The notes under the pieces were generated by a model, which did not search any database, had not been told where the DNA came from, and saw only the letters and a list, made by a program, of their open reading frames with translations. A program made the translations under genes and the position numbers. Source: Lucifuga dentata (taxonomy: Eukaryota; Chordata; Actinopteri; Ophidiiformes; Bythitidae). From it: DNA of 64,000 nt. The stretch is from the NCBI GenBank assembly GCA_014773175.1, contig VXCM01000293.1:88018-152017 (forward strand), in the 5' to 3' direction. Below are positions 21,329-34,449 of this stretch, in pieces (the stretch's first letter is position 1; every line of letters begins with the position of its first letter).

Positions 21329-21330
21329 AA
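21287..21330. repeat. (GAAA)11 microsatellite forming the skor2 intron 1 acceptor tract
   Basis: Eleven perfect GAAA units on the plus strand. On the minus strand this is (TTTC)11 immediately followed by AG and the main skor2 exon at 21284. Confidence 0.95.
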
Positions 21331-22468
21331 ATTCTAATTCTACTGATACTGTTGCATTGGCAAAATCACCATAAAACACACATTATCTCTCAGTACTTCT
21401 AAAGCCTAATGCTACCACATAAATGAGTTCAAAAATACTTTAATAATGTGTAAAATTATAAAAAATGCACATTACATTACACATTACTGATATTTTATCA
21501 TCTGCTGTGTATATATGTAAATACACACAACAACAGTGAGTCTGAACTTTTTTCTGATGTTTACAGAGAAGCACCAAAAATGGCGTTTTTTTTTCTAAAA
21601 GAAAAATGGACAAAAAAATGGATTAAATAGGTTTTACTCCTACAAAATTATTAAGACTGTGCAGAAATTAAAACTGATTTATGAAACTATTTAAAGAGAA
21701 GTAGTTTTAAATTATGTGCTTGGATGACAAAACTTCAAAACATTTCCCACTGCACTTTAGAAATAATCAACAATGAATTTGAAACAAATATTTTCCCAAA
21801 TTGATAACTTGCATTTATAATTTTTCATTCATATTTCTAAAGTCATAACTGTGTTTGGCTGTTTTCATTTAAGAGCAAATAAACACAGTTTAATGGAATA
21901 AATATGAAAGAGGTTCACAACACACAATATAGTAATTGACAAAAATAACTGATAAGTTAAGTAAGTTTATTATAACCTAAGGAGAAATTATTATCCTCTC
22001 TTTCAGTTTAATGGCATACCAAAAAAAAAAAAAAAAAAAAAAAAAAGGAAAAATAATCTTTGATCAACACTGGCCACCACTACAAATATAATAAACAAAT
22101 AATGGGAAAACAGACAGAGGCAATTTCACAAATCATAGACAGTTTTTTTCATTATAGACCGTTCATTATAGGCCTTGTATGAATCCTTCATTTTGACAAG
22201 AGTGCCATTAATTGAAAGCTGCCAGTGGGCCATCAGGTAGTGAGATATTTGGGCCTTTTATGGTATTTTAAGAGTATTATTTCAATACCTAAAGGTAAAA
22301 ATTGTAAAAATGAAGAAATAAAATCGTTGTGGAAACAACTTATATTTCACAGCAAATTAGGTTAGATTGAAATAAAACTTTCTTTTAAATTAGTGCAGCA
22401 ATGTACAACACAAAGTATGATTTATTATTATTATCATTATTGTTATTATTATTATTATTATTAGTATT

Positions 22469-22505
<37 letters not shown>

Positions 22506-22536
22506 NATTGTTATTATTATTATTATTATTAGTATT

Positions 22537-22575
<39 letters not shown>

Positions 22576-23767
22576 CCGTAAGAATACTGAGTTTTAAATG
22601 CATGTTTGCCTGGAAATATTTATGATGGTCGAAAATATAGTATAAAGACAACACACGAAATGTTATTATATCATATAAAAAAAATAAAAAAAGAATGTTA
22701 CAAGCAAACTGATATTAAACACGTCCTTGTGAAAGTTTATTTTAATTAAGAAGAACTGATATTAGCTATAACAACATCAACATAATAAACTTTTTTTTTT
22801 CAGTTTTTCCTCATCATTTAAGCAATTTAAAGTAAAGTTTAGTTTTATTTTAATATTCTGTCAAATATTACCTATATGACCATTAATTAACCTGGCGTGT
22901 TTGTAACAAAACACGGGTTGATGAAATCGTTCAGATTACAGTTCCGGAGTGGAAAATAAATAATTAACTATAAAAGAAAAAAGTAAACTAGAAAAATAGA
23001 AAATTATATCAAAAGTCGAGCATTTATAGAGTACTAGAAATAAATCTATAAATGTAGGCCGAACAACAAACTTTCAAGCAATGAGAGCAGAATAGAGGAG
23101 CAATCAATTAAACAAACAATTTACCGCTCAGAAGTTATCTATAAATTACAGAATTAAATATTGAGCTAGTACATGTGTAAATTCGAGGTATCTTTTATCT
23201 GTTTAATTAACCATTGGCCTGCATTAGACTAGCACAAGGCATTAACTTTATTAACTTCATCTATGGGACAATATTAAAACCGCACAAACACGCTCTATAA
23301 ATAAAGTTTATTGCTATTATTATTATAACAACAATATTAAATGTAGATTAAATGGCGGGGCTTGGTTGTTTATCTTGTCATCAAGCAAAATTAACTTGTC
23401 ATCAAGCAAAATTAACAGACACAGCAGGCTGCGTTGTAATTTAAGGCTAATCTCAAACGTGTAGTTTTTGGGAGGTGAATGAATGTAATTAAACCTTTAA
23501 AATGAAGCCACCCATATTTTCCGTACAATGTTTACTTATGACGTTAAAACAATAATGAAGTTACTAACCTACTCTAATTTAAAACTCTGTCGACAAATGT
23601 GATGGAATTTCAACTCTTCACACGCAAACATTTTTTAAACTCATTTTGTTTTCTGTAACAGCGGTCGTAAAGTTATAAGGTACACTGCTGCAATTCGTCA
23701 CTTTTAGGCTATTTTCTAGTCACATTTTAGTCATTTTAGCCATCAAATGGTCCGGTTGCTTCCTTAC
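21331..23767. other. skor2 intron 1
   Basis: AT-rich, no coding sequence seen. It holds a poly(A) run at 22021-22046, compound (ATT)n/(GTT)n repeats at about 22425-22572 duplicated around an N at 22506, and a 22-bp tandem duplication (CTTGTCATCAAGCAAAATTAA) at about 23374-23417. The segment 23340-23770 is richer in unique homeodomain-type motifs near the first exon. Confidence 0.5.
22425..22572. repeat. (ATT)n-(GTT)n compound repeat, duplicated around N
   Basis: The same ATTATT...AGTATTATT(GTT)n block occurs on both sides of the N at 22506, suggesting one locus assembled twice. Confidence 0.8.
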
Positions 23768-24010
23768 CTCTGACTCCGGAGTGTAATCCCAAACCGGTCA
23801 CAGCGTTAAAATCATCCCGGTTGCAAGAGAAATTGGTTAATCCTACATTGTTTCATAAAACTCTTTTAAGTCACGTAAACGAGTGATTTCTCCTAATTAT
23901 ATCCGGAAAACGAAATAATTTGTAATGACTTTTTTCAGTTTCACCTTCGGTAGAGCGAGGCAGCGCGTGAGGTGTGAGTAAACTGCCACGCTCGCGCCGG
24001 TTTTATTCGC
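23768..24010 (-). other. skor2: Candidate skor2 non-coding first exon
   Basis: The main coding exon begins with an acceptor, so an upstream 5' UTR exon is needed. The minus-strand donor GAG-GTAAGGA at 23768/23767, at the edge of a CpG-rich patch, is the best candidate. It would give a 2.5-kb first intron (23767-21285). The right limit is estimated from promoter motifs and is uncertain. Confidence 0.5.
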
Positions 24011-24175
24011 TTTTAAGAGACAGCACGCGCCGCGCCGCTGTAATCCGCCTCTCTCTCTCTCTCTCGATTGGCGGGTAGNCACACACACACACACACACAA
24101 ATACAGACACTTTCTTCTTTCTTCTCCTTCACGCGCCGCGCTGCCCAAAATGACGTCTTGCAAGCTTTCAATCAA
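23990..24175 (-). promoter_or_regulatory. Probable skor2 promoter
   Basis: CpG-dense (GCGCCGCGCC-type runs at about 23985-24045 and 24131-24145) within AT-rich DNA. A CCAAT box on the minus strand (ATTGG at 24067-24071) and a CRE (TGACGTC at 24151-24157) stand upstream of the candidate first exon. A (CA)n tract and an N at 24079 interrupt it, so some promoter sequence may be missing. Confidence 0.5.
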
Positions 24176-24451
24176 ACGCTCAAAGGTTTAGTGGAAGAGA
24201 TGAAGTCTGATTGGTTAAACGCTGCAAAAAGAGGTTAGAAATGATAAATGATGTTAAAACAGAAAATTTGAGATAAAAATAAAGATTAGATCAATTTTAG
24301 GTGTATTTAACCAAATATAAAATTTGGTAAATCAATTTCATTTTGCTTTAATTTTACACTACAGCTCTAACTACGTCTCTTATGACAAAATACGTCAGCT
24401 CGATGCCTGTTTACTGTTTGGGGTGTATTTTTTGGGGGAAACCCTTTGGTT

Positions 24452-24454
<3 letters not shown>

Positions 24455-24504
<50 letters not shown>
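24455..24504. repeat. (GA)n microsatellite
   Basis: About 24 GA units with one AA interruption. Confidence 0.9.
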
Positions 24505-24802
24505 ACGACTGTTGTAAGCATATGGTTTGATAACAGAAATTTGCTTTTAAACAAAGCCACAGTAAGATGTTAGCTGAACATGGAAGGCCAAAGAATGAAA
24601 GATAAAAGCTGAGACAGTAGACAGACAGTATACAGACATTATTACCACTAACTGTCAGTGCAGCTGATACCCACATTCAAGGCTGTGGAAATATGACTCT
24701 CTGCAGGTTGTTCCCGTGGGATAAAAGGTAGCTTGAAGCCTGCACTGTAGCCTGTATCATCTGTTGTAATCGAGGATCAGAGGAGCTCCCTGCAAGTGCC
24801 AT

Positions 24803-24871
24803 GGTTGATTGATAAGTCCTTAGCCTATCATAGAAAAGCACCTGGGATGTTTCTGGGTTGTTTTTTTGTTT

Positions 24872-24902
<31 letters not shown>

Positions 24903-24985
24903 GCATACCCAATTTCTGCTAATTATGTCAGCCCAGTTTCATAGAAGTCATTTTCTTGGCTGTCCCAAAAAAATCCTCCACAGTT
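24803..24985. mobile_element. Possible remnant of the same element as at 29520-29714
   Basis: GGTTGATTGATAAGTCCTTAGCC at the left, and CAGTTTCATAGAAGTCATTTT with CTTGGCTGTCCCAAAAAAATCC further right, resemble parts of the element at 29520-29714. The T-rich middle does not align. Weak. Confidence 0.3.
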
Positions 24986-26474
24986 GATATGACATCATCA
25001 TCTGAGGCAGCATGGATTCCAGCTTGTGTTTTGGGGGGCCATTAGCCAAACAAGTGGGGGTGTGGCGGCTGAGCTAGTTCAAAGCCACATAATTAGCAGC
25101 CAGCAAGAACATATTCGCTGCACAATGGCCCACTTTGTCCATCTTGAGAAGCTCAGATACCCTTGAAATCTGTGAGTTATAATCACTGGGCTAAAATACA
25201 TGGATGTGGAAAAACAAGGAATTACAGGATCATGCTTTCACAAAGTCTACGTCAGGCTCACACCTTATTAATCAACTATTTAAAAGGTGAAAATCCAACT
25301 GGAAAATGCCACAAATTAAAATAAGATTATTCCATTTAATAAAGAAGGGGGTCCTGGAGTTTTCTCTAGGGGGGTGAAGATTCCTAGCTACGCCCCTGCT
25401 CTAGCTCTTAGACTGGGCTGCTCCTGCTCAATTACTTCTACCACTAAAAATATGCAGGCAAATTACAGATATGAAGGCACAGACCTAAATATGAAGTCTG
25501 TAACCCAGATATTAGAAGCATCACAGTCCTCAGATGTTGATCTTTATAAAATGTCCTGTCTGCATGAAAGAAAACATCTCATTTATATTTTAACATCCCG
25601 AAAACTGAACTTATCCTTATTGCTAAAGATGATGGCATCATCAAAGAATCCACAAAAAATAAATATGAAAACTTTACCTGCTATGCTATTAGATGTTAAA
25701 TAGGACATTGATTTCCAAATACAGCTTGTGACTGTCAGTGTCCCAAGCTTAATAAAGAGACACCAGACAGGTGCATTTGTGTTTTAGTGTGACCCAGATT
25801 AAGGCCTTTTAATATGAAACTGGGACATCTATAACATCTATGATTATGTTGTCAATATAAAGTTGATAAAAATGGTATATATTTGGATTATACGCAAAAT
25901 GCATCATTACCACAGACCAAATCAAGCTATTTGCTATAACTTTACTTGCACTATATTCTCCTCTGTAAACTGAACTAAAGGTTTCATTTTAGAAGACTGT
26001 GGCCTACATCCATGTAACGTTGACTTAATTACAAAAGAAAAGATGCTTTTCACCTTTTGATTACAGTAATCAGTTTTCATTTCTTGTGTGAATGTTGATA
26101 TCTTGTAATCAAAACAGTTATGGGATTAAATTTGAATTACTTCTATCATGAGATGTCATTCTGTTTCAGTCATCATTTAGACAGGGGTTTAACATTTTAT
26201 TTTATTTTTTCAAGTCAAACTTTAGGTGCTTAAAGAGGAAACTAATATGTACTTTGACCTAAACTGATATAAGCTATCTTAAAAAAAAAAAAAAAAANCT
26301 TAAAAAAAAAAAAAAAAGAAAAAGAAAATAGATACCTAAAAGATGGCCAAATTAAGAGCTTGTTCAAAATTACTAAGCAATTTGGTTAAAAAGCTGATGG
26401 ATATTGAGATTGGCTGTAATGCATCCTCACCCAATTTTTTTTTGTCAATAGCATCTTGATAAACAAGTACTTTC

Positions 26475-26477
<3 letters not shown>

Positions 26478-26530
<53 letters not shown>

Positions 26531-26531
26531 G
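26478..26531. repeat. (GT)n-(GA)n compound microsatellite
   Basis: About 16 GT units directly joined to about 11 GA units. Confidence 0.9.
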
Positions 26532-26616
26532 CCCCATCTGCTCCTCTTCAAACCAATTTAGGGTGTCACTGTGCGTGCTTTTGTTTCTCGCCGCGGGAAC
26601 ACTAGCTGCGATGGGA

Positions 26617-26625
26617 TGGTGTGTN

Positions 26626-26665
<40 letters not shown>
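26617..26665. repeat. (GT)n microsatellite with N
   Basis: About 24 GT units interrupted by an N at 26625. Confidence 0.9.
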
Positions 26666-26666
<1 letters not shown>

Positions 26667-27413
26667 ATGTGAAACGATGACGTCATGATAGAGAGACGAA
26701 AGGAAATTATAAACAGGTATGGCAATGTTAAGATCAAACAGTCAACTATTTTCTTTACACTAAAAATACTTAGATATTAAATTGAACATCTATAAAAAGT
26801 TTACATAATGGATTGCAAAGACTCAAGGGCAGATCATATATTAGGCTACCTTTTAATGTCCCATGTTATCACAAAAATAATTTTTTTTTTTTACAATACA
26901 CATTTTGCTGTGTTGAATGAATTGTTAATATTTGTTTTCAACTTTTTAATTGCAAGTTTATTGGAATATCTCTATTCAAATGCATGTATGTATATATGCT
27001 TTTTTGAAAATTATTATTTATTTGCAGGGTGGACCACTCTCTTGTCAAACAATATGTAATTTTTCAAAATAAACTCACTTGTAACTAACAAGTATAGAAT
27101 ATAGTTTCTTGCTGAACTAACAGTATAGTCAACCATGTGGCAGAATAACACAGTAAAATATTTTTGGGGAACACATGGAACTATACTTTTTTCTCTCTAC
27201 ACCTAAAAAAGATGTCTTATTTTGACATGTTATCTGAATAAGAGCATGTCTAAACCATGTGAAGCAGGAAAAGGCTTATTGAAATACAATAGCGCTATTA
27301 GCCCCTTTGGAATACATTTCACTTTGTTCATAATGCATTAGCCAGTCGCCCTACTGAGAAATTAATCATGCGTTTAAAAAAAGAATTGCTTGTGTGACCT
27401 CGGAGGGTCAAAT

Positions 27414-27426
27414 GAGAGAGAGAGAN

Positions 27427-27461
<35 letters not shown>
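27414..27461. repeat. (GA)n microsatellite with N
   Basis: About 23 GA units with an N at 27426. Confidence 0.9.
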
Positions 27462-27463
<2 letters not shown>

Positions 27464-28197
27464 TCAAAAATATAATAAATTATGAGCACAACACTAAGAG
27501 CTTGAGACATTTAACATCAAATCTGTCAATAAATGAAACATGCCCCAGGTGACTGATTACCATACTGAAATGCATCACCTCCTTTTCTTCAAAATACACA
27601 AAATCAAGCCTCAGTACAAGTCAGAGCATTAATTGTATTTATCTATTCGAAATAATGTAATTTACACAATTTAATCAAGAGTACAATTTTAAACCACATG
27701 AGTAAAAACTTGATTTATTTTACTATCCTATCAAAAAAAAAAAAGTATAAAGGCCACACTCTTCTTTTCTCAGGATTATACATTTTAATTGCTTCAAATG
27801 ACATATTTACACATGCCCTAGGCTTGTGTTTATCTTCTTTACAGCCATATCTTGTAAAGGCATCAGTGTTGATAATAATTTATTATGGATTTGAAAGCAG
27901 ATGTAGGCTACAATATGGCGCAGTGTCCCTGCATGCCCCAGTTTTAAGCCTTAGTTAATGCTGAACAGAATGGGCTTCTTCTGCCAAGATTTACAGCGCA
28001 TTACAATTAATACACATCTTTCACAAACTGGAGGAAATAATAAAGACAACTGCGTGATGATGATTCGTTATTTTTAATTCTCTCGTCTTCGCCTTGGAGA
28101 TCGACTCATATGGTTTATTGTGGATTTGGATAGAGTGGGGGCGCGGGCGTGAGTGAGCACGTGCTGTATCGTAACGTATGCGGGTCACTGTCATCTT

Positions 28198-28257
28198 CAA
28201 CATCATCATCATCACCATCATCAGCATCATCATAATCGTCATCATCATCATCATCAA
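28198..28257. repeat. (ATC)n imperfect trinucleotide repeat
   Basis: About 20 ATC/CAT units with substitutions. The minus-strand Met-rich frame across it is an artefact of the repeat. Confidence 0.85.
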
Positions 28258-29084
28258 GTTTATTACGGGAGAACAGACGATTAGTGGTAAAAGAACGTCA
28301 AAACGCTGTCAATGAATATGTGACGTCACAGGATTTTTAATTATCAGGCTACATTATCATGTTCTATAACAGTATCAAGTTTATAAAGATTGAGTTTAAA
28401 ATCAAACCTACAAAAGCCTGATTTCTCTTTCTGAGAACATTCTCGTCGCGATTATATTAATTTGCCGTTTTGTTATTATAAATCTCACATCACCGGTGCT
28501 AAATTCAGCAGTGCGTGTGCACGTTGAGCCATTTGTTCTAATTTGTTCTAGCTTTTATTTGTTATGTTTCTATTTTTGATCGTGCACAGGCAGACGCAGG
28601 CTGTCCTCAGCATGCTGGATGCGGGCTCGCCTGGGGCGGTTGTACCAATTAGCAGAACAGACCAGCCACTAAAGGTTCTCATAATTCATCGAAGACCTGG
28701 TAACATTAGCTAGAGAATTATTCAAATATGAACATTTTGCTTTTGCAATGTAATCATGACGCAATGTTAGGAAAAGTTGGATTTTGTCCAAAATCAATTG
28801 GCCTATTTATTTGCTGTTAGGCCTGCCCAGATGCAGATGAAAAAATGAATGAAAATGATTGCTGGCGTATTTTTAGTTATTTAAAAAAAAAAAAAAAGAA
28901 AAAATCAATCCATGTAATAACTGAAAATTAATATTACTAATGTAATGAAGACATTGTATAGGAAGACCAAAGATTAAAGTACCGTTTCTTTTTAATCCTC
29001 CAAATTCATAAATCACTGCAACTGCATTATAACGAACATATGGGGCAGACAGTATGATTCTCAAAGCTGTTTGTGGGGTGATTG

Positions 29085-29101
29085 GTGTGTGTGTGTGTGT
29101 N

Positions 29102-29141
<40 letters not shown>
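29085..29141. repeat. (GT)n microsatellite with N
   Basis: About 28 GT units with an N at 29101. Confidence 0.9.
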
Positions 29142-29143
<2 letters not shown>

Positions 29144-29519
29144 TCGGGGTGTCCTGACAGGCATGACATAGGTTGCCATGCAATAAATATTTTCGATTTA
29201 TAGCCATATGAAGAATGTCTTCCAGTCACTACTTTACATATTTTTTTTTTTATCCTAAAGGAATATTACAATGGTGGACTGGTGGCAGGAAATTTATTTT
29301 AAAAGATCATGTTTAACCCACTAGAGATACTAAAAATTAAGAATTGGAATGTTATAGGAATATCACAAAAAATAAAGTATACTTAATGGCATTACAAACT
29401 CACAAGGGTGCAAAAGAAACTTTTTAAATCACAAAAATGAATAAATAAATAAAGTTTTGGTGAATGCCAACTCAAATTGAGCACAGCATACTTCTAATTT
29501 CAAAGAAGTAGGAATTACA

Positions 29520-29714
29520 AGGTTTGATTGATAAATTCCGAGCCCGGTATTGAAACACTTAACTCAGAGGTGTTGCAGTTATTTAGTTTTTAACATAATT
29601 TCCTTCTAACTTGACACACTTATAGATCCAAAGATCCTGGAGGTATTTTATCTCAGTTTCATAAAAGTTTTTTTCTGGACTAACCAAAAAGGCTCAGTAT
29701 TTATCAATCAAGCC
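29520..29714. mobile_element. ~195-bp inverted-repeat element, possibly mariner-related
   Basis: The left end (GGTTTGATTGATAAATTCCGAGCC) is an inverted match to the right end (GGCTCAGTATTTATCAATCAAGCC), about 24 bp with few mismatches. The interior is non-coding and the flanks do not show a clear target duplication. It looks like a short non-autonomous DNA transposon. The mariner link is my impression from sequence feel only. Confidence 0.45.
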
Positions 29715-30283
29715 TGATTGATAAGTACTGTACCATAGAAAATTTTAAAGAAAAACCACAAACCAAAAAATAATCACTACAAAGTCATCACTGTGTACTT
29801 GAGAAAGACTGTACGTCCCTGTGGGAAATTTGAGAATATTATAAAAATAAGTGCAATAAGGTCAATGCACTCAGATTTGAATACTACACTCTAGGCTATA
29901 TTGATCCCACAGGAGATTTTAAAAATAGTTCCACTGAGGTCATGGTGAGTTTACATTCCTTCATAAAAACATTATAAATTCATATTGGAAAATTATAGAA
30001 ATATTATTGTATCATCCCAGGACAGGCTGGACATAGATAAAGACTGTAGGTTAATATGAGGTTAATAACCCTGTGATTTTTTTTTCCCCTTCCAGACTAA
30101 ACGTTAGGATATTATAGTAAATCTGGTTGGTAATCCAGTTTGAATATGGGAACTTGTTTGTACCAAAATACTCTTAAATGTTTTGAGATGTGAATAAAAC
30201 TGACTTACATAAATCTGAGTAAATCGCAAATGTATAGATCCTGATGCAATAAACACATCAACAGCTGAAACTGCAGCTAATAA

Positions 30284-30287
<4 letters not shown>

Positions 30288-30334
<47 letters not shown>

Positions 30335-30361
30335 CACACACACACACACACACCACACACA
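30288..30361. repeat. (CT)n-(CA)n compound microsatellite
   Basis: About 20 CT units followed by about 14 imperfect CA units. Confidence 0.9.
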
Positions 30362-31722
30362 CTGTAAAAGTATCAGACCCATAAAATATCAAACAAACAT
30401 ATGATTTGATTATTACTCAGGGATTTTAATTAATTATTATATCATAACACTACATTATTTGTCATTTCACCCAAAGACACATACATGCACAGATACATTT
30501 AAAAACAGGGGTCACAGGTCAGGAGCCATGAGATCTATGCTAAATTAATACAGGTAATATTCATAATTTATACCAGTAGAGAGTTACAGCATGTAGCATT
30601 GTGTAAGCCAGTTGGTATTTTGCAAGCATTCCTGTTGTATTTCTATGATATTTTTATATTATTCATACAGCATGTCCAAGATATAGTTTATCATTATAGC
30701 ATATCATTCTTGATATTTAATTGTTATACCCCTACTTTTACTGTAAGTAATGATATGATCTATGATCATTTTAGATGTTTCTATGACGTTTGGACAAAAA
30801 GCCTTGAAGCATTTACAATAAGCCCACTGCAGTTGTCTTTTTATGCAGGATTTAGCAAAGTACTAAACAAGGATATGCACATTCGTTCTGCTGGGAGATG
30901 CAACTTTACTTACTGAATGATCCGGTTCATAATTAAGGGCTTGCTTGACTTTTAATGACCCCAGAACACAAGCAAAGTTGTGGAAATTATTCTAAGTGGA
31001 AAGAATAATGAGACTCTAACAGTAAACACTGAGCTGAAACCAATTAGCTACAGTGCAGACAGACAGTTGGGCGCTAGAACATGTTTTAAAGACAAGCACA
31101 TAGCCTGCAAGGTCAAAGGGAGGGAGAGAGGGAGGGAGGGAGAGAGAGAGGGGGAGAGAGAGAGAGAGAGGCTTCTGTAGAGTATGCATATGGTTATGTT
31201 ATTAATAAAAACAGGTACAAAAAAAGCTTGAGAAGATATTCATGGAATCCTCCTTTTGTATTTATTGTTATTTATTATTGATTATTTGGAATATTGATTT
31301 CAAAGACGTCTTTCCGTTCAATTTATGAATAGCTATACAGCATGCATAGCTTTTCAGGTTTCCACATTTTTGCCCACATAATATGAGCATTAGTGTCTGT
31401 CTTTTTGAACAGATTCTTTGCACTTATGAATGATATGAAATAATTATGAAATAACTAATAACTCATGAAATTCATAACACTCTTGGTAGATTTTTCTGGG
31501 TCTAATGACTCAAATTCTGATATTTCAAACAATGAATCTGGATTGTGTGTCACGCTCAGGAAATTCTCTTTTTAGGTTTGCATCTTTGGTTTGGTTTGGT
31601 TTTGCGATGTGTGCACATGGAAAAAAAAGTTAGATGAGCTGCAATTTCAACTGTGGCCACTAGGCCAAAAATCACCCACAAGCCAACACTGCTCCTGAGG
31701 TCTTTGGCACTTGACTTTTGCT

Positions 31723-32292
31723 GCGTTCGACAGACCTCGGAACTCAGATTTTTCCAACTTCTTACTTGGAAAAATGCATTGGAACGGCACTTCAAGTCGG
31801 AGCTCCAGCTGGGAAACTCAGACCAAAATTATCTACCCCGACTTATCGAGTATGACGTCACTCAACATGGCAGCGCCTGTGGAAGCAAGCTTTGTGAATG
31901 GAAATGATCAGCTAACAGGTGAATAAAGTATTTTTTCTTGCGTGAAATTGAAAGAAAGTGGGTCAGAATATATCACCAAGTTAACTATCTATATAATAGC
32001 TGTTTGCCATTGATACGCAAGTGTAAATAATTTCATAATATTACTTCTCTGCACAAAGTTTAATACCCACTGTGATTACTATCATTGTAAAACAACACAA
32101 CAAAACAGTCCTGTAGTCTAACTTTATTTTTAACTTTATTTACTACAAAGTTTTATAAATTTTACAGTATTTATTGGTATTCAGCTGTGTTTTTTTTGAT
32201 TACATTTGGCTGGAATGGTTTGGGGTTGGAAGTTAGAACTTCCAACTGGGAAAACTTTGACTTCCGAGGTCTTTCAAATGCAGCATAAGTCT
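31723..32292 (+). mobile_element. hAT-like non-autonomous inverted-repeat element, copy 1
   Basis: Terminal inverted repeats start GACTTTTGCTGCGTTCGACAG on the left and end TTTCAAATGCAGCATAAGTC on the right, with matching CCTCGGAA-type subterminal sequence. The interior (CTTCTTACTTGG ... AAGTCGGAGCTCCAGCTGGG ... GACGTCACTCAACATGG) is shared with 38863-39518. No transposase remains. The GCTGCRTTC end resembles hAT-type fish elements. No clean 8-bp target duplication was found. Confidence 0.55.
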
Positions 32293-32430
32293 AATTGTGT
32301 TTCTTATGACATTCGACAAAAAGCACATGCACGTATACAATTTGTAGGTATTAACACTTGGAAATCTAATGGTATGGTCCTTTAAACAAAGTTTTAAGTT
32401 TTCCAGCATAGCATAGCTGTTATGCTAAAG

Positions 32431-32444
32431 CAAACATGGATTTC

Positions 32445-32487
<43 letters not shown>

Positions 32488-32510
32488 AGGNTAAAGCAAA
32501 CATGGATTTC

Positions 32511-32552
<42 letters not shown>
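32431..32552. repeat. (CT)n tract duplicated around a single N
   Basis: A block from TAAAGCAAACATGGATTTCC through (CT)n to GACAGG appears on both sides of the N at 32491. It is probably one locus with unmerged contig ends. Confidence 0.85.
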
Positions 32553-32553
<1 letters not shown>

Positions 32554-32833
32554 AGGTGTGTGTAAATGTGTGTATACATTATTTTTTTACACCTAAGAGA
32601 TTCTGATGCTTACAACAGCAAGTGAAAAAAGAAAAAAGTTTTGAGGGTTTGGTGTCTTCATTAATAATGCTCTCAGCCTTGATATTGTGAGATTTTGGCT
32701 TTAGGGCATCACTCTAATCACCAGATCAACCAGCTATTGTGTTGTTTCTCTTGTACTTTGATACCCTTGTGCTTTGGCACCCTTGTATTCCTAAATTTGA
32801 TTTTTTAAGATCAAGCTTGTAAAGGGAGAAGAA

Positions 32834-32836
<3 letters not shown>

Positions 32837-32886
<50 letters not shown>
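32837..32886. repeat. (GA)n microsatellite
   Basis: About 25 GA units. Confidence 0.95.
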
Positions 32887-32888
<2 letters not shown>

Positions 32889-32899
32889 GTAGAAGACTA

Positions 32900-33070
32900 T
32901 TATCTCGTTCACAAGGATCATTCCGTTCTCGGCGGGGTGTCAAAGCGACACATCAACACATCTCGGCAGGCAGAAGATAACTAACTGAGATGATCTCACA
33001 GTATTGCGGCTTAATTTTCTTTACTGGGGAATATTCGGCAGTAATGTAACTTAAATAGGCCATTGTGGAG
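32900..33070. promoter_or_regulatory. Candidate non-coding regulatory patch
   Basis: Unique sequence with CpGs and motifs such as GGTGTCAAAGCGACACATC and GCGGCTTAATTTTC beside the (GA)n tract. No ORF or splice context. Composition-based and weak. Confidence 0.22.
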
Positions 33071-34449
33071 CAAACTGCATTGTGTTATGTGGGACATAAA
33101 ATCATGGAAAACTCACCAAAAAATGAAGATTGGCACTTAGGCCTGCAGAATGTGTTAAAATGGATTCTGAATGAATTACCAAATGTTGTCCCATAGGTCC
33201 CCTGTACACAGACATTTTTGTGTACAGGTGTGTGTGTGTGTGGGTGTGTGTTGACAAAAACTTAGTTGTATCAGTTCTTTGTTGTTAAGCCTGTACTCAT
33301 AATTGAAGGGCCTTATATTCTCTATTTGACAAATGCTGCCTGTGCTTATAAACTGATTAATGGAAAAAAAAAAAAAAAAAANAAAAAAAAAAAAAAAAAG
33401 TAATTGCCCTTTTCTAGTGTGTGTGGAGATGCATTCACATTAACATTTTACTGGAGTCCATATGCAGAAATGTGCAAGTAAGTCCAGGTTTATTCTTGAT
33501 GCTAACACTGCATACAAGATAGAAGATAGCTGCCATGCATATCCTGTGTTTGTTTGAAGTGTTTTTGCACGTCCTTTAGAATTAATGCTTTTTTTTTTTC
33601 CACAAGACGCAGTACCTACAAAAAAACTGTGGGGGCAGTAATGTCACTATACCAGCAAAGTGACAGTGACAACCATGAAACGATGCCATTTTAGCAAAAT
33701 CAGAAGTAGTTTTTAAGTAAGTATTTTGGTGCAGAGCAGGAAGAACCAGGAACGATTTTTGTTTCAGTCCTCACATTGGTGGAAGTGATATTTAAACTTC
33801 TAGATTGTTTGCAAGTGAGTATGTAAAGCCTAACAGACATAGAATGTTTTTTGAGCCATTTTCACTCCAGTTTGGTCAGACCCAACTCGTTTTACAGTCA
33901 GACCTATTTTCTATCCTAGGCACGACCATTAGAGGTCCTGATGCGAGTTTTACAGCTGAATAGAGGAACAGTTTGGCTATTGGACATTCAGATGGATTTC
34001 TGTCATGTCAGAAATTTTGGCAGACGACCGATCCAATTACTGCTAAAGGTACCTGAGTGTGCCTGCATGAGTGGAACTAGCTCTAGTAACAGCAAATAAG
34101 GTGCAAGAGCAGAGTGTGTGGACAGAAAACTGAGAGCAGATTACAGAGCTGTGACAGCAAAGCAGAATGGCCTTTCTTTTTGTTGTTAACATAATGCTTT
34201 CTTCTGTGTTTTCTCCGTTTTAATCTTCCTGTTTTTTCCTCTTCTTTTTGTGTTTACATCTGGTTTGAGGATACATTACCTCCCTCCACATTGTGAATTA
34301 CAGGCACAGCATGAAAATTATTGTGTAGTAATGCATACGATCGCTAAAAGTCATTCAGTGTCTGCCTAGCTTAAGCAATGTGCACATGTAGCAGCTGAAG
34401 GTGGATGCATATGCAGAGTTAGAGTCAAGCATAAGCATGGACTAATGGC

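Larger units (their letters stand above)
24200..31700. other. Upstream region of skor2, proximal part: no gene seen
   Basis: AT-rich, with microsatellites, A/T runs and one or two short inverted-repeat elements. Short open frames (for example 25374-25703 plus and 30599-30916 plus) show no recognisable similarity, splice context or Kozak-type start. Non-repetitive, CpG-containing sequence around 28560-28720 may be regulatory, but nothing distinguishes it clearly. Confidence 0.5.

Noticed and set aside
21263..21379. N-terminal extension of the skor2 reading frame (FFLSFFLSFF-type)
   Set aside because: It is a translation of the TTTC repeat and intron. An acceptor AG lies between it and the MDKT start, and human SKOR2 aligns from MDKT.
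28021..28257. Met-rich minus-strand frame
   Set aside because: A translation of the (ATC)n repeat.
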